This document shows positions 46,201 through 49,394 of a stretch of DNA of 64,000 nucleotides, piece after piece. The stretch comes from Agapetus fuscipes (lineage: Eukaryota > Arthropoda > Insecta > Trichoptera > Glossosomatidae): the NCBI GenBank assembly GCA_951799405.1, contig OX637333.1:14507960-14571959 (forward strand), given 5' to 3'. The notes under the pieces were generated by a model, which was not told the origin of the DNA, did no database searches, and saw only the letters and a list, made by a program, of their open reading frames with translations. The stretch's first letter is position 1, and each line of letters starts with the position of its first letter. The position numbers were made by a program, and so were the translations under genes.

Positions 46201-46479
46201 CATATTGATAATTTTTAGTGTGTCTTCTCGCAGAGGTTCCTTGAAGTCCCCCGCCCCAGCGTGGCAGCTACTGGAGTCTCTATCTGCCTGTACTACTTGG
46301 CATACTGCGAGGACGCCATGGAGCGCGTATGCCTGCTGCCACGCCGCGTGCTGGCCGACCTTGTGCGCTACGCCCTCTGGCTGCTGGAGTGCTCGCACGA
46401 CAGCGGCCGCTGCCACGCCACCATGTTCTTCGGCTTCTGCTTCCAGTTCAGGGTCATCCTAGAGGAGTTTGATAATCAG
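4122..46479 (+). CDS. DCAF1: DCAF1/VprBP (mahjong), N-terminal 517 codons in ten exons; 3' part beyond window
   Basis: DCAF1 is the substrate receptor of CUL4-DDB1 ubiquitin ligases; in Drosophila it is called mahjong and acts in cell competition with Lgl. The ten exons sum to 1551 bases, exactly 517 codons, with matching phases at every junction. Recognisable family blocks, in order: [144 protein letters not shown] and [18 protein letters not shown]. These are the N-terminal armadillo-like half; the family is about 1500 residues long, so the LisH and WD40 parts lie further right. Introns 4, 5, 9 and 10 are swollen by mobile elements. Introns 1-8 are GT-AG; intron 9 appears to be GC-AG. Confidence 0.93.
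4619..4990. repeat. 93-bp minisatellite, four units, in DCAF1 intron 1
   Basis: Four head-to-tail units begin at about 4621, 4713, 4806 and 4899, giving periods of 92, 93 and 93 bases. Units differ at only a few positions (for example CACATAG against CGCATAG and one T missing in unit 1). Each unit holds GACATGTGACAGAACACAGG and TTGTCTATGTAGTTG. The rest of intron 1 is plain AT-rich sequence. Confidence 0.9.
5069..5219 (+). CDS. DCAF1: DCAF1 exon 2
   Basis: Acceptor TTTTATCAG/GTTGG and donor ACCAAG/GTTAAT. Completes a split arginine codon and adds 50 codons, including [15 protein letters not shown] and [15 protein letters not shown], and ends in phase 0. Confidence 0.9.
5256..5525 (+). mobile_element. 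HHR-foldback element, copy 1 (hammerhead-like core, 11-bp TSD)
   Basis: A 270-bp insertion flanked by the 11-bp direct repeat AAATAAAGTTT (5245-5255 and 5526-5536). Most of it is a foldback with arms at about 5272-5367 and 5368-5462, followed by a 60-bp unpaired tail with ATGGACTTTCACTGTGTAA. The + strand right arm contains a hammerhead-like core at 5388-5423 (separate entry). The same element recurs at 24069-24322. Irregular duplications and ribozyme cores fit Penelope-like elements or their non-autonomous relatives; the call is inferred from structure because no protein is coded here. Confidence 0.7.
5388..5423 (+). ncRNA. hammerhead ribozyme-like core
   Basis: Elements in order: stem I strand GTC (5388-5390), conserved CTGAGGA (5391-5397, consensus CUGANGA), T, stem II GCC/GGC around TTTTTA (5399-5410), conserved GAAA (5411-5414), a self-complementary stem III ACGT inside AACGTT, a T at the cleavage position and stem I partner GAC (5421-5423). 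Type I hammerheads with very short stem III are known from Penelope-like elements, where they act as dimers. Pairing was judged by eye. Confidence 0.6.
5535..5800 (-). pseudogene. decayed LINE C-terminal fragment
   Basis: The minus strand reads [13 protein letters not shown] followed by [12 protein letters not shown], resembling the C-terminal part of endonuclease-RT proteins of RTE-like LINEs. Stops and short length show it is a relic. It lies in DCAF1 intron 2. Confidence 0.4.
6150..6290 (+). CDS. DCAF1: DCAF1 exon 3
   Basis: Acceptor TTTCCAG/TTGGTG and donor TTCCAG/GTATAA. Exactly 47 codons in phase 0, containing [14 protein letters not shown] and [14 protein letters not shown], the best-conserved N-terminal block. 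Confidence 0.92.
6708..6790 (-). repeat. relic sharing sequence with 34050-34125 (decayed hammerhead-like)
   Basis: The minus strand has CCTGAAAATGTTG and CACCAATGAAACGTCG, which align with hammerhead core order (CTGA, stem II TTG/CAA, GAAAC) although GA after CTGAN is lost. The flank CACAATGATTGAGGATGAAC matches a second relic near 34100, so both are old copies of one repeat. Confidence 0.35.
6926..7050 (+). CDS. DCAF1: DCAF1 exon 4
   Basis: Acceptor AATCAG/GATAAC and donor TTTAG/GTAAGT. It codes 41 codons plus two bases with [19 protein letters not shown] and [13 protein letters not shown]. The next exon is almost 10 kb away. Confidence 0.93.
7150..7330 (+). repeat. mosaic of LINE and SINE scraps
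   Basis: A short piece matching the RTE-like LINE (CAGAGTCATAATAAAAG), an (AAT)n run with the reverse of the L2-like LINE tail, and from about 7229 the middle of the family B tRNA-SINE (GTCAGAAATGATTTCCC, AATACCGGCAAGG). From 7331 to 7618 I see nothing recognisable. Confidence 0.5.
7619..8028 (-). pseudogene. Jockey-like LINE RT C-terminal fragment, split by LTR insertion
   Basis: The minus strand reads [20 protein letters not shown] and [18 protein letters not shown], the usual end of Jockey/CR1-type reverse transcriptases. On the far side of the LTR insertion (8587-8612) the frame continues backward as ALLTRSQLE, which fits the family pattern before SQIWSP. The fragment is 5' truncated near 8615 and ends before 7619. 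No intact gene. Confidence 0.7.
8029..8582. mobile_element. inverted pair of LTRs joined at their primer-binding sites (4-bp TSD)
   Basis: A 554-bp palindrome. The left half starts TGTAACGAGATGG and ends CCCTCA; the right half is its reverse complement (8320-8582). Between them lies ATTTTGGCGCCCC on one side and its mirror, and TGGCGCC right after an LTR end is a typical primer-binding site. The direct repeat AACT flanks the unit (8025-8028, 8583-8586), and removing the unit restores the LINE reading frame. So it entered as one unit. No internal retroelement genes remain. Confidence 0.75.
8587..9006. other. no recognised feature
   Basis: After the last LINE codons (to about 8615) this is AT-rich sequence without a coherent frame, known repeat tail or RNA motif that I can identify. 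Confidence 0.4.
9007..9235. mobile_element. MITE with about 26-bp terminal inverted repeats, copy 1
   Basis: Ends AGTTCTTGTTTGCCGTATAG and its mirror CTATAGGGCAAACAAGAACT. A second copy lies at 45517-45753 with its own matching ends. 229 bases, no coding capacity. The duplication could not be fixed, so the superfamily is unknown. Confidence 0.65.
9535..9730 (-). repeat. L2-like LINE 3' tail and SINE-like scrap
   Basis: Reverse of the tail seen after the LINE at 58601-59806: (ATT)n, GCGCTGTTTTGTGT, CACCTCAAGAGCCCTC. The adjoining CTTGGTCGTCGCTA and TGGTGACGGGTCTTTG recur near 56460-56560. Confidence 0.55.
10041..10239 (-). repeat. family A LINE-tail repeat
   Basis: Minus-strand copy of the most frequent repeat of the window, recognised by CTTGACTTATAGGTTGGTATG at one end, GACCACCCATACTGTA, CACCCCTGTTTC in the middle and the tail TTGCAACTTAGATTA. 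From 10240 to 10977 there is only AT-rich sequence with no feature I can support. Confidence 0.8.
12021..12115. repeat. 52-bp tandem duplication inside the LINE
   Basis: GGAACAATTTATTTTCAATT and the following TTTATTGAAATATG occur twice, starting at 12023 and 12075. It is absent from the expected LINE order, so it arose after insertion. Confidence 0.75.
12119..12366 (+). repeat. family A LINE-tail repeat, young copy
   Basis: Full-length copy from CCTTGACTTATAGGTTGG to the tail GATTATAGATTATAG, inserted in the Jockey-like LINE. Its internal 213 bases appear identical to those at 40369-40581 and (inverted) 50510-50722, which points to recent spread. Confidence 0.85.
13240..14590 (-). repeat. 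cluster of about five family A LINE-tail repeats
   Basis: Minus-strand copies at about 13240-13430 (decayed), 13481-13734, 13760-13950 (decayed), 14090-14326 and 14340-14584. Each ends in CTAAGTTGCAAAGATAT and starts in ACCTATAAGTCAAGG, so the array reads as head-to-tail units of roughly 240 bases. The first three recur in the second Helitron-like copy, so they were part of the element before it duplicated. Confidence 0.75.
14636..14981. mobile_element. Penelope-type palindromic insertion with 15-bp TSD
   Basis: Flanked by the exact 15-bp direct repeat ACAATAATATGGACA (14621-14635 and 14982-14996). Positions 14632-14954 form an almost perfect palindrome with 161-bp arms and a single central base at 14793, followed by a short tail containing GTGCCGGCCGTGAAAGCC. 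Because the arms are identical, both strands read the same 66-codon open frame. Each arm carries a hammerhead-like core. Long irregular duplications and inverted copies fit Penelope-like elements. A folded-read assembly error could also make such a palindrome, but the duplication argues against that. Confidence 0.65.
14834..14875 (+). ncRNA. hammerhead ribozyme-like core (mirror copy on minus strand at 14711-14752)
   Basis: Stem I CG (14834-14835), CTGAGGA (14836-14842), G, stem II GCCCAT/ATGGGC with 8-base loop (14844-14863), GAAA (14864-14867), palindromic stem III ACGT, cleavage triplet GTC (14869-14871), then CGG pairing back to stem I. Six perfect stem II pairs and a canonical GUC make it the best core of the window. 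Confidence 0.68.
14997..15509. other. unique part of Helitron-like unit
   Basis: AT-rich, no coding frame. Recognised only through its match to 38440-38920 (shared stretches such as TTCTAATATCAATCAATATG and ATTTCATTTGATATAATGTC). Confidence 0.6.
15510..16350 (+). pseudogene. L2/CR1-like LINE, RT C-terminal part
   Basis: Reads [77 protein letters not shown] and [16 protein letters not shown]. These blocks follow the RT palm in L2/CR1-type LINEs, and the (TTA)n tail at 16320-16340 is typical. The frame breaks after [11 protein letters not shown] (16217); a two-base shift recovers [12 protein letters not shown], so there is one frameshift. 5' truncated. It is close to the LINE at 58601 but clearly a separate subfamily. 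Confidence 0.85.
16414..16698. other. no recognised feature, ends in (ATT)n microsatellite
   Basis: AT-rich stretch; a tRNA-like scrap (GGCTAGTCACGTATTGCACC) precedes an ATT-rich microsatellite at 16672-16700. Confidence 0.35.
16699..16890 (+). repeat. family B tRNA-SINE, 5' truncated
   Basis: Has the body of the family: TTTCACAAGAAATGAGTACC, AAGGCTGGCCCCCGTACCTG, TTCGGGGATAACGTG and GAAGTTACACTGTATG. The tRNA-like head is missing. It ends 50 bases before DCAF1 exon 5. Confidence 0.75.
16943..17247 (+). CDS. DCAF1: DCAF1 exon 5 (low-complexity Ser/Ala-rich)
   Basis: Acceptor TTCCACAG/AGATC and donor GAGAT/GTGAGT. It starts [20 protein letters not shown], a conserved block, then runs into about 75 residues rich in Ser, Ala, Val, Pro and Thr (for example [19 protein letters not shown]). 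In this family the segment after the conserved block is variable and probably disordered. GC content is far above the flanking intron. Confidence 0.88.
17248..18050. other. intron sequence, possible hAT-like end at 17332
   Basis: CAGTGACGGCTCGTCGATT at 17332 resembles the ends of the hAT element at 43014-45151 (CAGAGGCGGCTCGTC). I found no partner end, so this stays a weak hint. The rest is AT-rich without a coding frame. Confidence 0.3.
18051..18998 (+). pseudogene. RTE-like LINE, RT C-terminal ORF and 3' UTR
   Basis: A 282-codon frame, open from 18051 to 18899, starts inside the RT palm: [15 protein letters not shown] (catalytic YADD), [66 protein letters not shown] and [16 protein letters not shown]. 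It is 5' truncated, with no stop in the remaining part. The 3' UTR runs to 18998 and then passes directly into a family A repeat. The same junction of 3' UTR and family A occurs near 45490 and 53800, so family A is probably the 3' end of this LINE. Confidence 0.85.
18999..19250 (+). repeat. family A repeat continuing the LINE 3' end
   Basis: Starts CCTTGACTTATAAGTTGG and ends in the short tandem tail GATTAGATTAGATTA. A simple-repeat tail of this kind is what target-primed LINE insertion leaves. Confidence 0.8.
19251..19553. other. no recognised feature
   Basis: AT-rich with T-runs; no frame, repeat or RNA motif recognised. Confidence 0.4.
19554..19815 (-). repeat. family C tRNA-SINE
   Basis: Minus strand begins with a tRNA-like head (GGGGGCCAAGAGGGCTGATC, B box GGTTCGATCCCCGCTTGGG) and ends CTGGCCAGGCAGAATAGG and GAATTGCATTCCTCTTCAC. 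A plus-strand copy is at 54664-54915. A short palindrome (AATAATTCATT, 19630-19675) lies in the middle. Confidence 0.7.
19816..21070 (-). pseudogene. decayed member of an uncharacterised TE-associated gene family
   Basis: Minus-strand blocks in order: [20 protein letters not shown] (about 20980-20920), [20 protein letters not shown] (about 20600-20535), [17 protein letters not shown] and [18 protein letters not shown], then [20 protein letters not shown] and [20 protein letters not shown] (20290-20090), and [20 protein letters not shown] (about 19940-19880). I recall such blocks from multicopy uncharacterised arthropod proteins, but I cannot name a domain. Stops and frameshifts separate the blocks, so this copy is dead. 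It may be the cargo or protein of a DNA transposon. Confidence 0.5.
21315..21560 (+). repeat. terminal module of foldback element, outer copy
   Basis: Starts TTTTTACTTTATAGCAGTCC, includes hairpin CAGTCCGAAGGACTG, then (TCCG) repeats at 21408-21432 and TGACAACCACAGATTTTGATG. Inverted copy at 29540-29825. Confidence 0.75.
24069..24322 (+). mobile_element. HHR-foldback element, copy 2 (9-bp TSD)
   Basis: Same design as copy 1: foldback arms at about 24080-24170 and 24180-24268, then the tail ATGGACTTTCACTGTGTAA. The direct repeat CCAATATTT flanks it (24060-24068, 24323-24331). Inserted just downstream of the P-like transposase gene. Confidence 0.7.
24191..24226 (+). ncRNA. hammerhead ribozyme-like core
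   Basis: GTC (24191-24193), CTGAGGA (24194-24200), T, GCC-TTTTTA-GGC stem II (24202-24213), GAAA (24214-24217), ACGTTT, then GGC (24224-24226) pairing with GTC through one G-T wobble. Same core as at 5388, with one change in stem I that keeps pairing. Confidence 0.6.
24571..27923 (-). pseudogene. THAP9/P-element-like transposase, one internal stop codon
   Basis: Three exons on the minus strand: 27923-27844, 27357-27159 and 26895-24571, with phases that agree. Exon 1 starts [11 protein letters not shown], exon 2 holds [10 protein letters not shown] and AIPT, together a C2CH THAP DNA-binding domain (residues 1-90). After a basic coiled segment, [37 protein letters not shown] and [15 protein letters not shown] mark the RNase H-like core and GTP-binding region, and [20 protein letters not shown] carries the late catalytic acid. 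A single in-frame TAA at 25864-25866, right after KIEW, splits an otherwise open frame of about 866 residues, close to the length of vertebrate THAP9. It may be recent inactivation, readthrough or a sequence error. Confidence 0.85.
27530..27610 (+). repeat. RTE-like LINE tail scrap
   Basis: Reads [20 protein letters not shown], like the end of the RTE-like LINE ORF ([11 protein letters not shown]). It lies inside the P-like element, between exon 1 and exon 2 of its transposase gene. Confidence 0.45.
28084..29531 (+). repeat. left arm of foldback element, inner part
   Basis: Pairs with 29829-31270 in reverse. It contains four degenerate internal units, each with a GTAGAACAT-like stretch, an (A/C)CC-rich GTCAAC or TTAACC word and TATGGCAAC (about 28150, 28440, 28890 and 29340). 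Confidence 0.72.
29532..29828. repeat. spacer of foldback element = inverted terminal module
   Basis: Matches 21315-21560 in reverse: CATCTTGAATTTTCAGG, TCGGCCCATCAAAATCTGTG, (CGGA)n at 29680-29697, ATGTCCTGGTGCAGGAC and CAGTCCTTCGGACTG. Confidence 0.75.
29829..31630 (-). repeat. right arm of foldback element
   Basis: Uninterrupted inverted copy of the left arm, ending at TGTACAATTTATTTTT (about 31630). Scattered base differences show the arms are no longer identical, so this is old DNA and not an assembly mirror. Confidence 0.75.
31852..32082 (+). repeat. family A LINE-tail repeat
   Basis: 5' truncated (starts in CAGGCTGACCACGC) and ends GCAGCTTAGATTAGATTAGA, close to the copy at 18999-19250. 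Confidence 0.8.
32205..32420 (-). repeat. family A LINE-tail repeat
   Basis: Minus-strand copy ending in ACCTATAAGTCAAGGA at 32401-32416, with the middle CACTATGGGTGGTCAGC. Confidence 0.75.
32425..32730 (+). repeat. L2-like LINE 3' tail
   Basis: GAGGGCTCTTGAGGTGTAATTCAC, then CATATTGTACGAGTATGCAGG, CACACCGCGGTGGAATAAAA and TTATGCC/GGCATAAGCTGG. The reverse copy at 42190-45280 is split by two later insertions; this copy is whole and acts as the empty-site reference. Confidence 0.65.
32731..34049. other. intron 5 sequence without recognised feature
   Basis: Mostly AT-rich. A GC-richer patch at 33470-33560 has TGACGTCA-like TATGACGTCAGACG and CGCGGCCATATTGG, reminiscent of a promoter or MITE, but I have no supporting gene or ends. 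Confidence 0.3.
34050..34125 (-). repeat. relic matching 6708-6790 (decayed hammerhead-like)
   Basis: Minus strand CCTGAGGCCGTTGACTTTG then CCAACAAAATATTG: CTGA and a GTTG/CAAC stem are kept, GA and G of GAAA are lost. The shared flank is CACAATGATT(G/A)AGGAT. Confidence 0.35.
34290..34440 (-). repeat. family B tRNA-SINE, partial
   Basis: AGTGTAACTTCTTGCCGTG, CCCCGAAGGGGTCGCATGTG and TATTTTTACAGGTAAGGG are the reverse of the SINE body. The tRNA head is missing. Confidence 0.75.
34563..34710. repeat. TTTTA and GTTAT microsatellites next to exon 6
   Basis: TTTTA repeats at 34563-34592 and ATGTT/GTTAT repeats at 34687-34710, the second just 20 bases before the exon 6 acceptor. Confidence 0.7.
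34731..34826 (+). CDS. DCAF1: DCAF1 exon 6
   Basis: Acceptor GCTTTTTCAG/TAAG and donor TTCCA/GTGAGT. The exon completes a leucine codon and gives [20 protein letters not shown], a hydrophilic, probably disordered linker. Not conserved enough to be recognised alone; it is supported by phase agreement with exons 5 and 7. Confidence 0.7.
35227..35361 (+). CDS. DCAF1: DCAF1 exon 7
   Basis: Acceptor TTCTACAG/GTCCT and donor TATAG/GTGAGT. Linker residues (MMSPPPRG) are followed by the family block [14 protein letters not shown]. Confidence 0.88.
35600..35720 (+). pseudogene. LINE C-terminal scrap
   Basis: Reads [20 protein letters not shown] and ALYEL, like the extreme C-terminus of RTE-like LINE proteins. 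Too short for more. Confidence 0.4.
37260..38045 (-). repeat. three family A LINE-tail repeats inside Helitron-like copy 2
   Basis: Minus-strand units at about 37260-37472, 37500-37690 (decayed, as in copy 1) and 37838-38045, separated by AATCTAAGTTGCAAAGATAT tails. Confidence 0.75.
38047..38405 (+). repeat. family B tRNA-SINE, full length
   Basis: tRNA-like head with A box (ATAGCTCAGTTGGTAGAG) and B box (GGGTTCGAATCCCGC) at 38050-38125, body with AATACCGGCAAGGTTTACTC and GGATAACGCGGCAAGAAG, ending near a T-run at 38382-38393. The head looks like an internal pol III promoter. The acceptor stem does not close, so it is a SINE and not a tRNA gene. Confidence 0.85.
39043..39128 (+). CDS. DCAF1: DCAF1 exon 8
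   Basis: Acceptor GATTCCAG/GAAAT and donor AGAG/GTGACT. It codes [14 protein letters not shown] and [14 protein letters not shown], then phase 0. The second block is diagnostic for the family. Confidence 0.9.
39470..39600 (-). repeat. tRNA-like SINE head
   Basis: Minus strand GGTGGCCGTGGCGGCTAAGA and GAGTTCGATCCCCGC look like A and B boxes. The body differs from families B and C. Confidence 0.45.
39670..39870 (+). repeat. tRNA-SINE related to family C
   Basis: Head with GTGGCCGAGGGGTTAGCAC and GAGTTCGATCCCAG; tail TTTGCCTGGCCAGAAGCAGG as in family C, ending in (AATT/AATAATT)n. Confidence 0.6.
39990..40920 (-). repeat. array of family A LINE-tail repeats
   Basis: Minus-strand units at about 39990-40146, 40165-40645 (split by the insertion at 40366-40594) and 40665-40917, each joined at ATCTAAGTTGCAAATAT. 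Array organisation similar to 13240-14590. Confidence 0.75.
40366..40594 (+). repeat. young family A insertion with 8-bp TSD
   Basis: Starts at GATATGAGGCTGACC, so the first bases of the unit are missing, and ends GATTATAGATTATA. Flanked by GAACCATT (40358-40365, 40595-40602) inside an older inverted copy. 5' truncation, simple-repeat tail and short duplication are marks of target-primed reverse transcription. Confidence 0.82.
40921..41554. other. intron 8 remainder
   Basis: AT-rich; a family A tail scrap to about 41015. No further feature recognised. Confidence 0.35.
41555..41722 (+). CDS. DCAF1: DCAF1 exon 9 (GC donor)
   Basis: Acceptor TGTTTTCAG/TTCC. 56 codons: [20 protein letters not shown] and [19 protein letters not shown]. 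The family continues from GLQ straight into the exon 10 residues RFLEVPRP, which places the border at CTGCAG/GCAAGG, a GC donor. A GT donor 30 bases on (TGCAAG/GTATAT) would add ten residues in the same phase. Confidence 0.88.
41745..42140 (+). pseudogene. decayed RTE-like LINE end
   Basis: Across frames it reads [45 protein letters not shown] and [14 protein letters not shown], parallel to the ORF at 18051-18899. It starts directly behind DCAF1 exon 9. Confidence 0.6.
42309..42932 (-). mobile_element. Penelope-like element fragment with GIY-YIG domain, 13-bp TSD
   Basis: Flanked by AAAAATATAATAT (42296-42308, 42933-42945). The minus strand codes the end of a GIY-YIG endonuclease: [58 protein letters not shown]. 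The reverse transcriptase part is missing. About 40 bases at the 5' side (42870-42910) are an inverted copy of the 3' end (42311-42350), giving an N-terminus [11 protein letters not shown] that is not original. A hammerhead-like core lies upstream of the 3' end. This anchors the ribozyme family to Penelope elements. Confidence 0.82.
42365..42404 (-). ncRNA. hammerhead ribozyme-like core in Penelope 3' region
   Basis: Minus strand: CTC (stem I), CTGAGGA, C, GTC (stem II), 12-base loop, GAC, GAAA, CGTA with the ACGT palindrome as stem III, then GAG pairing with CTC. All core positions of a type I hammerhead are present with a C-C mismatch at 10.1/11.1. Confidence 0.62.
43960..44130 (-). pseudogene. 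LINE relic inside hAT
   Basis: Minus strand reads [40 protein letters not shown], resembling the GHVERMDD...GKRGRGRP region of RTE-like LINEs. Confidence 0.35.
44795..44940 (+). repeat. family B tRNA-SINE, body only
   Basis: CACGGGAGCTGGGAAACCTC, GTGGTTGGCGTAAGGAC, TGCGGCAAGAAGTTACAC. Inserted in the hAT element. Confidence 0.75.
45286..45516 (+). repeat. RTE-like LINE end and 3' UTR
   Basis: Reads [20 protein letters not shown] then [10 protein letters not shown], matching the end of the ORF at 18051-18899, with a T-rich 3' UTR that runs into TTTTCCTTGACTTAT, the start of family A, where a MITE interrupts it. Confidence 0.7.
45517..45753. mobile_element. MITE, copy 2
   Basis: Ends AGTTCTTGTTTATCGTATAC and GTATGCGATAAATAAGAACT; internal sequence parallels 9007-9235 with many substitutions. 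It sits where the LINE tail passes into family A. Confidence 0.65.
45754..45960 (+). repeat. family A LINE-tail repeat
   Basis: Resumes at TATAGGTTGGTATGAGGC after the MITE and runs to GGGCATACATCTGAGA; the tail is missing. With 45286-45516 it forms one LINE end interrupted by the MITE. Confidence 0.7.
46234..46479 (+). CDS. DCAF1: DCAF1 exon 10 (last exon seen)
   Basis: Acceptor TCTTCTCGCAG/AGG and donor AATCAG/GTATTA. 82 codons in phase 0 with [38 protein letters not shown] and [19 protein letters not shown]. High GC (many third-position C/G) against AT-rich introns. Confidence 0.94.
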
Positions 46480-46814
46480 GTATTAATCAAATGAAGCATT
46501 ATATTTATTAATGTTGTAAATATATTTTGTTAAAAATGACAGTCCCAAAAATAATCGATAAATAAGGACAGGTGCATGCATAGGGTATAGAAAAAGGCAT
46601 GCAAGTGTGTTGTCGGTTGCCAAGGACGGCAGTCCTATACAAGACTGACATTTGCTCGCCAAGAAAAAAGTTCCAAATTCAAAAATGTTCCAACCTCATT
46701 GTTGCAGAAAAATTATACAATGTTAGAGAGAAAGCTAAACAAAATGCCTTTGTCCATATGTTTTCCTAAAATACCTGCTCTTTTTGTGGACATGTAAGTG
46801 CTTTAAAATGAGGT

Positions 46815-47608
46815 CCGTATCTAATCTAAGTTCCAAAGATATGTTGCATTGGAGATTCACATTACATGCTGTTATGTTTAGATTAAATGGTAGGGTATCT
46901 CCAGGATACTTACCTCCGGCTAGCTCTCACCATCATCACTCAGGGCGTAGTGACTCTCTTTAGTGGTGTTGCTTATTCTATCTTGGGAAAGGTTTCATAA
47001 GTTAAAGATAATTTATTATTAACAAAGCTGAGTTTATTATCAAATAATATGGGGAAATAAGGGGAGATAAGGAAATGGCCCGACCTTTACTTAAATCACT
47101 CCCAAACGTTGCGTCCTCGAAAGTTGCAGTCACAGAGGCTAACGCCTCTAAAGATGGGGCTCCAGGGTGGACGATCTTATTTATCTGGCTCCGGTGTGAC
47201 CCACTTTTACATCGCCAAATCTCGCAGCACTTTTTGAGCTCGACCGCTCTCCGTCGCCTCTAGCCCCCGACTGCCGTCTCGGGTTTCCGAACTCATCCCG
47301 AATGAAGCATCGAGAGTCTTCGGGTTTTGTCGGAAACACTCGCGGCTCACCCCTCAGGTAGACGGAATCGACGTCACAGCACTTTCTCATTTTTTATTTG
47401 TATAGCAACATAACAATGCATTCCCACAACCAGACACATACAAGTTCGCATTTGCACATGCCTTATGTGAACCTACAACAAAAAATCTCAAATGGACATA
47501 CACCCTGCAACTCTTGCCGTCCTTCTCTGAAACAGGGGTGACATTGGCAAAGTGAACCATTTTTTACAGTATGGGTGGTCAGCCTCATACCAACCTATAA
47601 GTCAAGGA
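46815..47608 (-). repeat. family A LINE-tail repeat split by a solo LTR
   Basis: Minus-strand copy: tail at 46815-46869, body and start at 47416-47608. Confidence 0.8.
46870..47415. mobile_element. solo LTR, 4-bp TSD
   Basis: 546 bases from TGTTATGTTTAG to AGCAACATAACA, with ATGC duplicated on both sides (46866-46869, 47416-47419). TG...CA ends, a short terminal inverted repeat (TGTTATGTT) and a 4-bp duplication fit a Gypsy-type solo LTR left by recombination. The second half is GC-rich. Confidence 0.75.
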
Positions 47609-47618
47609 ATATATTACA

Positions 47619-49394
47619 TCTATTATATAAAAATCTAGGGGGTATTTGCGTCTGTTTTTTTCGAATTTGCAAAAATGTTTTTCTAAAAAGTGTTTCTCTT
47701 GATAAACTGAACTAACGCTCGATTCCAGAATTTTTGGTGTTTGTTTGTTTGTTTGTTTGTATATTTGTACCATTATAGGCGCCCAGACCGTTCGCAGCAC
47801 GATGCTGAAATTTTGCATACCCCCATATAGTGTCAGTGGCTAAACAACTGTCAGGGTCCGGATGACGTCACGTGCATATTTCGCATACCTGCGATACAAA
47901 CTGAACATTAAAATCATGCCGCTGGCGGCCATTTTGAATTTAAAGACTTCATATTCGAAACAGTCATGTCTCTTAGTAATTTTAACATCTTTTGGAAGAA
48001 ACTTTTTTGCAAAAAGTAAATTCTTCAAACAAAATTTGTAAATACCTACATAGAAAAAAATAAAAAATTCTAACTTTCAAGTCGCACAATGGGCGCATGT
48101 ATCAAGTTGGAACATTGAAATTAGGCATGCCACCTGAGCATAAACAGACTTACATATTTTCAAAAGAACAACAAAATACATGAAGGATTAAGAGTAGCTG
48201 CCATACACTTTTTTTGGTTTCTTCAATATTTAACATTCTCCTGGCGGTCATTTTAAAATTCTGAAGGTTTTTTCTCAATGATCAATTTGGTTTTGCTTAT
48301 TTTAACATTTTTTGAAAGAAAACTTTTTTCAATGACAATTTTTTTCCAACAAAATTTTGAAAAACCTGATTTTCACAAAAAAGTCAAATTTATAAGTAAA
48401 AAAATCAACTGTTTTGGTGCTACACAAACAATTATAATTTAGCGAAATGTAATGATTTGTAATAGGATAATCCCGCCAAGTGTATATTTTGCATACCCGC
48501 GATACCAACTAAAAAAATACATTGCTCTGCAGGCGGCCATTTTGAATGTCTAGGTCTCATTCTCGAATTTAAAATGCATTTTAGTAAACCCCATAAATGT
48601 TTGAAGAAACTTTTTTTCTACGGCAAATTTCTTTGAACAAATATTTAAAAAGTAAAATTACATACAAAGTGTCTTATATATAAAAATAAAAAAAGTTAAC
48701 AAGATTTTTATTTTTATTTTCAAAAGTCATTTTTTTCTTAACGTTTTGTCGATGGGTCGAACGTTTTCCCATACTTAGATTTTTTGTAGATTGTGAGTTT
48801 AGGCATTTTAAGGTATCTTCAGGTACCGAGCAGTATCAGACACTAAAATATCGTGAAAAGTATCACAAGCAGTTTTAAGATATCAAAAGATAATTCAGAG
48901 CAGGACGAGCAGTTTGATGACATTTCATGACAATAAGAGCAGCTGGAACTGTCTAAAAACAAAAGCACCAGTACCAACAAAACAATGCCGTACAGCGAAC
49001 GCAGTCATGTTTCATGCCACTATAAGACAATTGCAAGCAACACAGGTACGCTTACGATACCATTACCAGCAAAACGAAAAAGAGCAAAAAAGACAAGTTA
49101 TACACTTAAATGATAATCAACGGGAAGAGCATCATTATAAACCATCACCAGAAAATTAAAGAGCAGAAATAAAAAGCAGGGTAAAGACTTCAGCACCTGC
49201 ACAACAATAGGAAGTAGCACGATCAGGTCTGGGATTCTACCATAAAATTGTCCACTTTTTGTTGTTGTTGTTGGTCAGTTCTCATGTATCTTTTAAAAAT
49301 CAAAGCAAGGGTAAAGTGTGCTGGCGAAGCCGGACTTAAAACTGCCCGTAGGGCCTAGCAGCCAACCGTGCGAGAGCGCGGTTTGGTCTGCTAG
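47619..49394 (+). mobile_element. Helitron H1 (type 1, 1776 bp), first of tandem array
   Basis: Starts TC(TATTATATAAAAA) after an A at 47618 and ends in the hairpin region CCAACCGTGCGAGAGCGCGG then TCTGCTAG. Same length as H5. It contains an 81-codon frame (48914-49159) with an unrecognised product (KTKAPVPTKQCRTANAVMFH). No Rep/helicase, so it is non-autonomous. Confidence 0.78.
48914..49159 (+). CDS. 81-codon frame repeated in type 1 Helitrons, function unknown
   Basis: Hydrophilic, Gln/Lys/Asn-rich frame, also open at 52071-52316 and, shortened by a frameshift, at 62300-62497. I recognise no domain. Similarity between copies may only reflect recent duplication; there is no upstream signal that I can support. 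Confidence 0.2.
   Translation: MMTFHDNKSSWNCLKTKAPVPTKQCRTANAVMFHATIRQLQATQVRLRYHYQQNEKEQKRQVIHLNDNQREEHHYKPSPEN

Noticed and set aside
46117..46462. Frames on both strands over DCAF1 exon 10
   Set aside because: GC-rich exon gives open shadow frames; only the frame with family blocks is kept.
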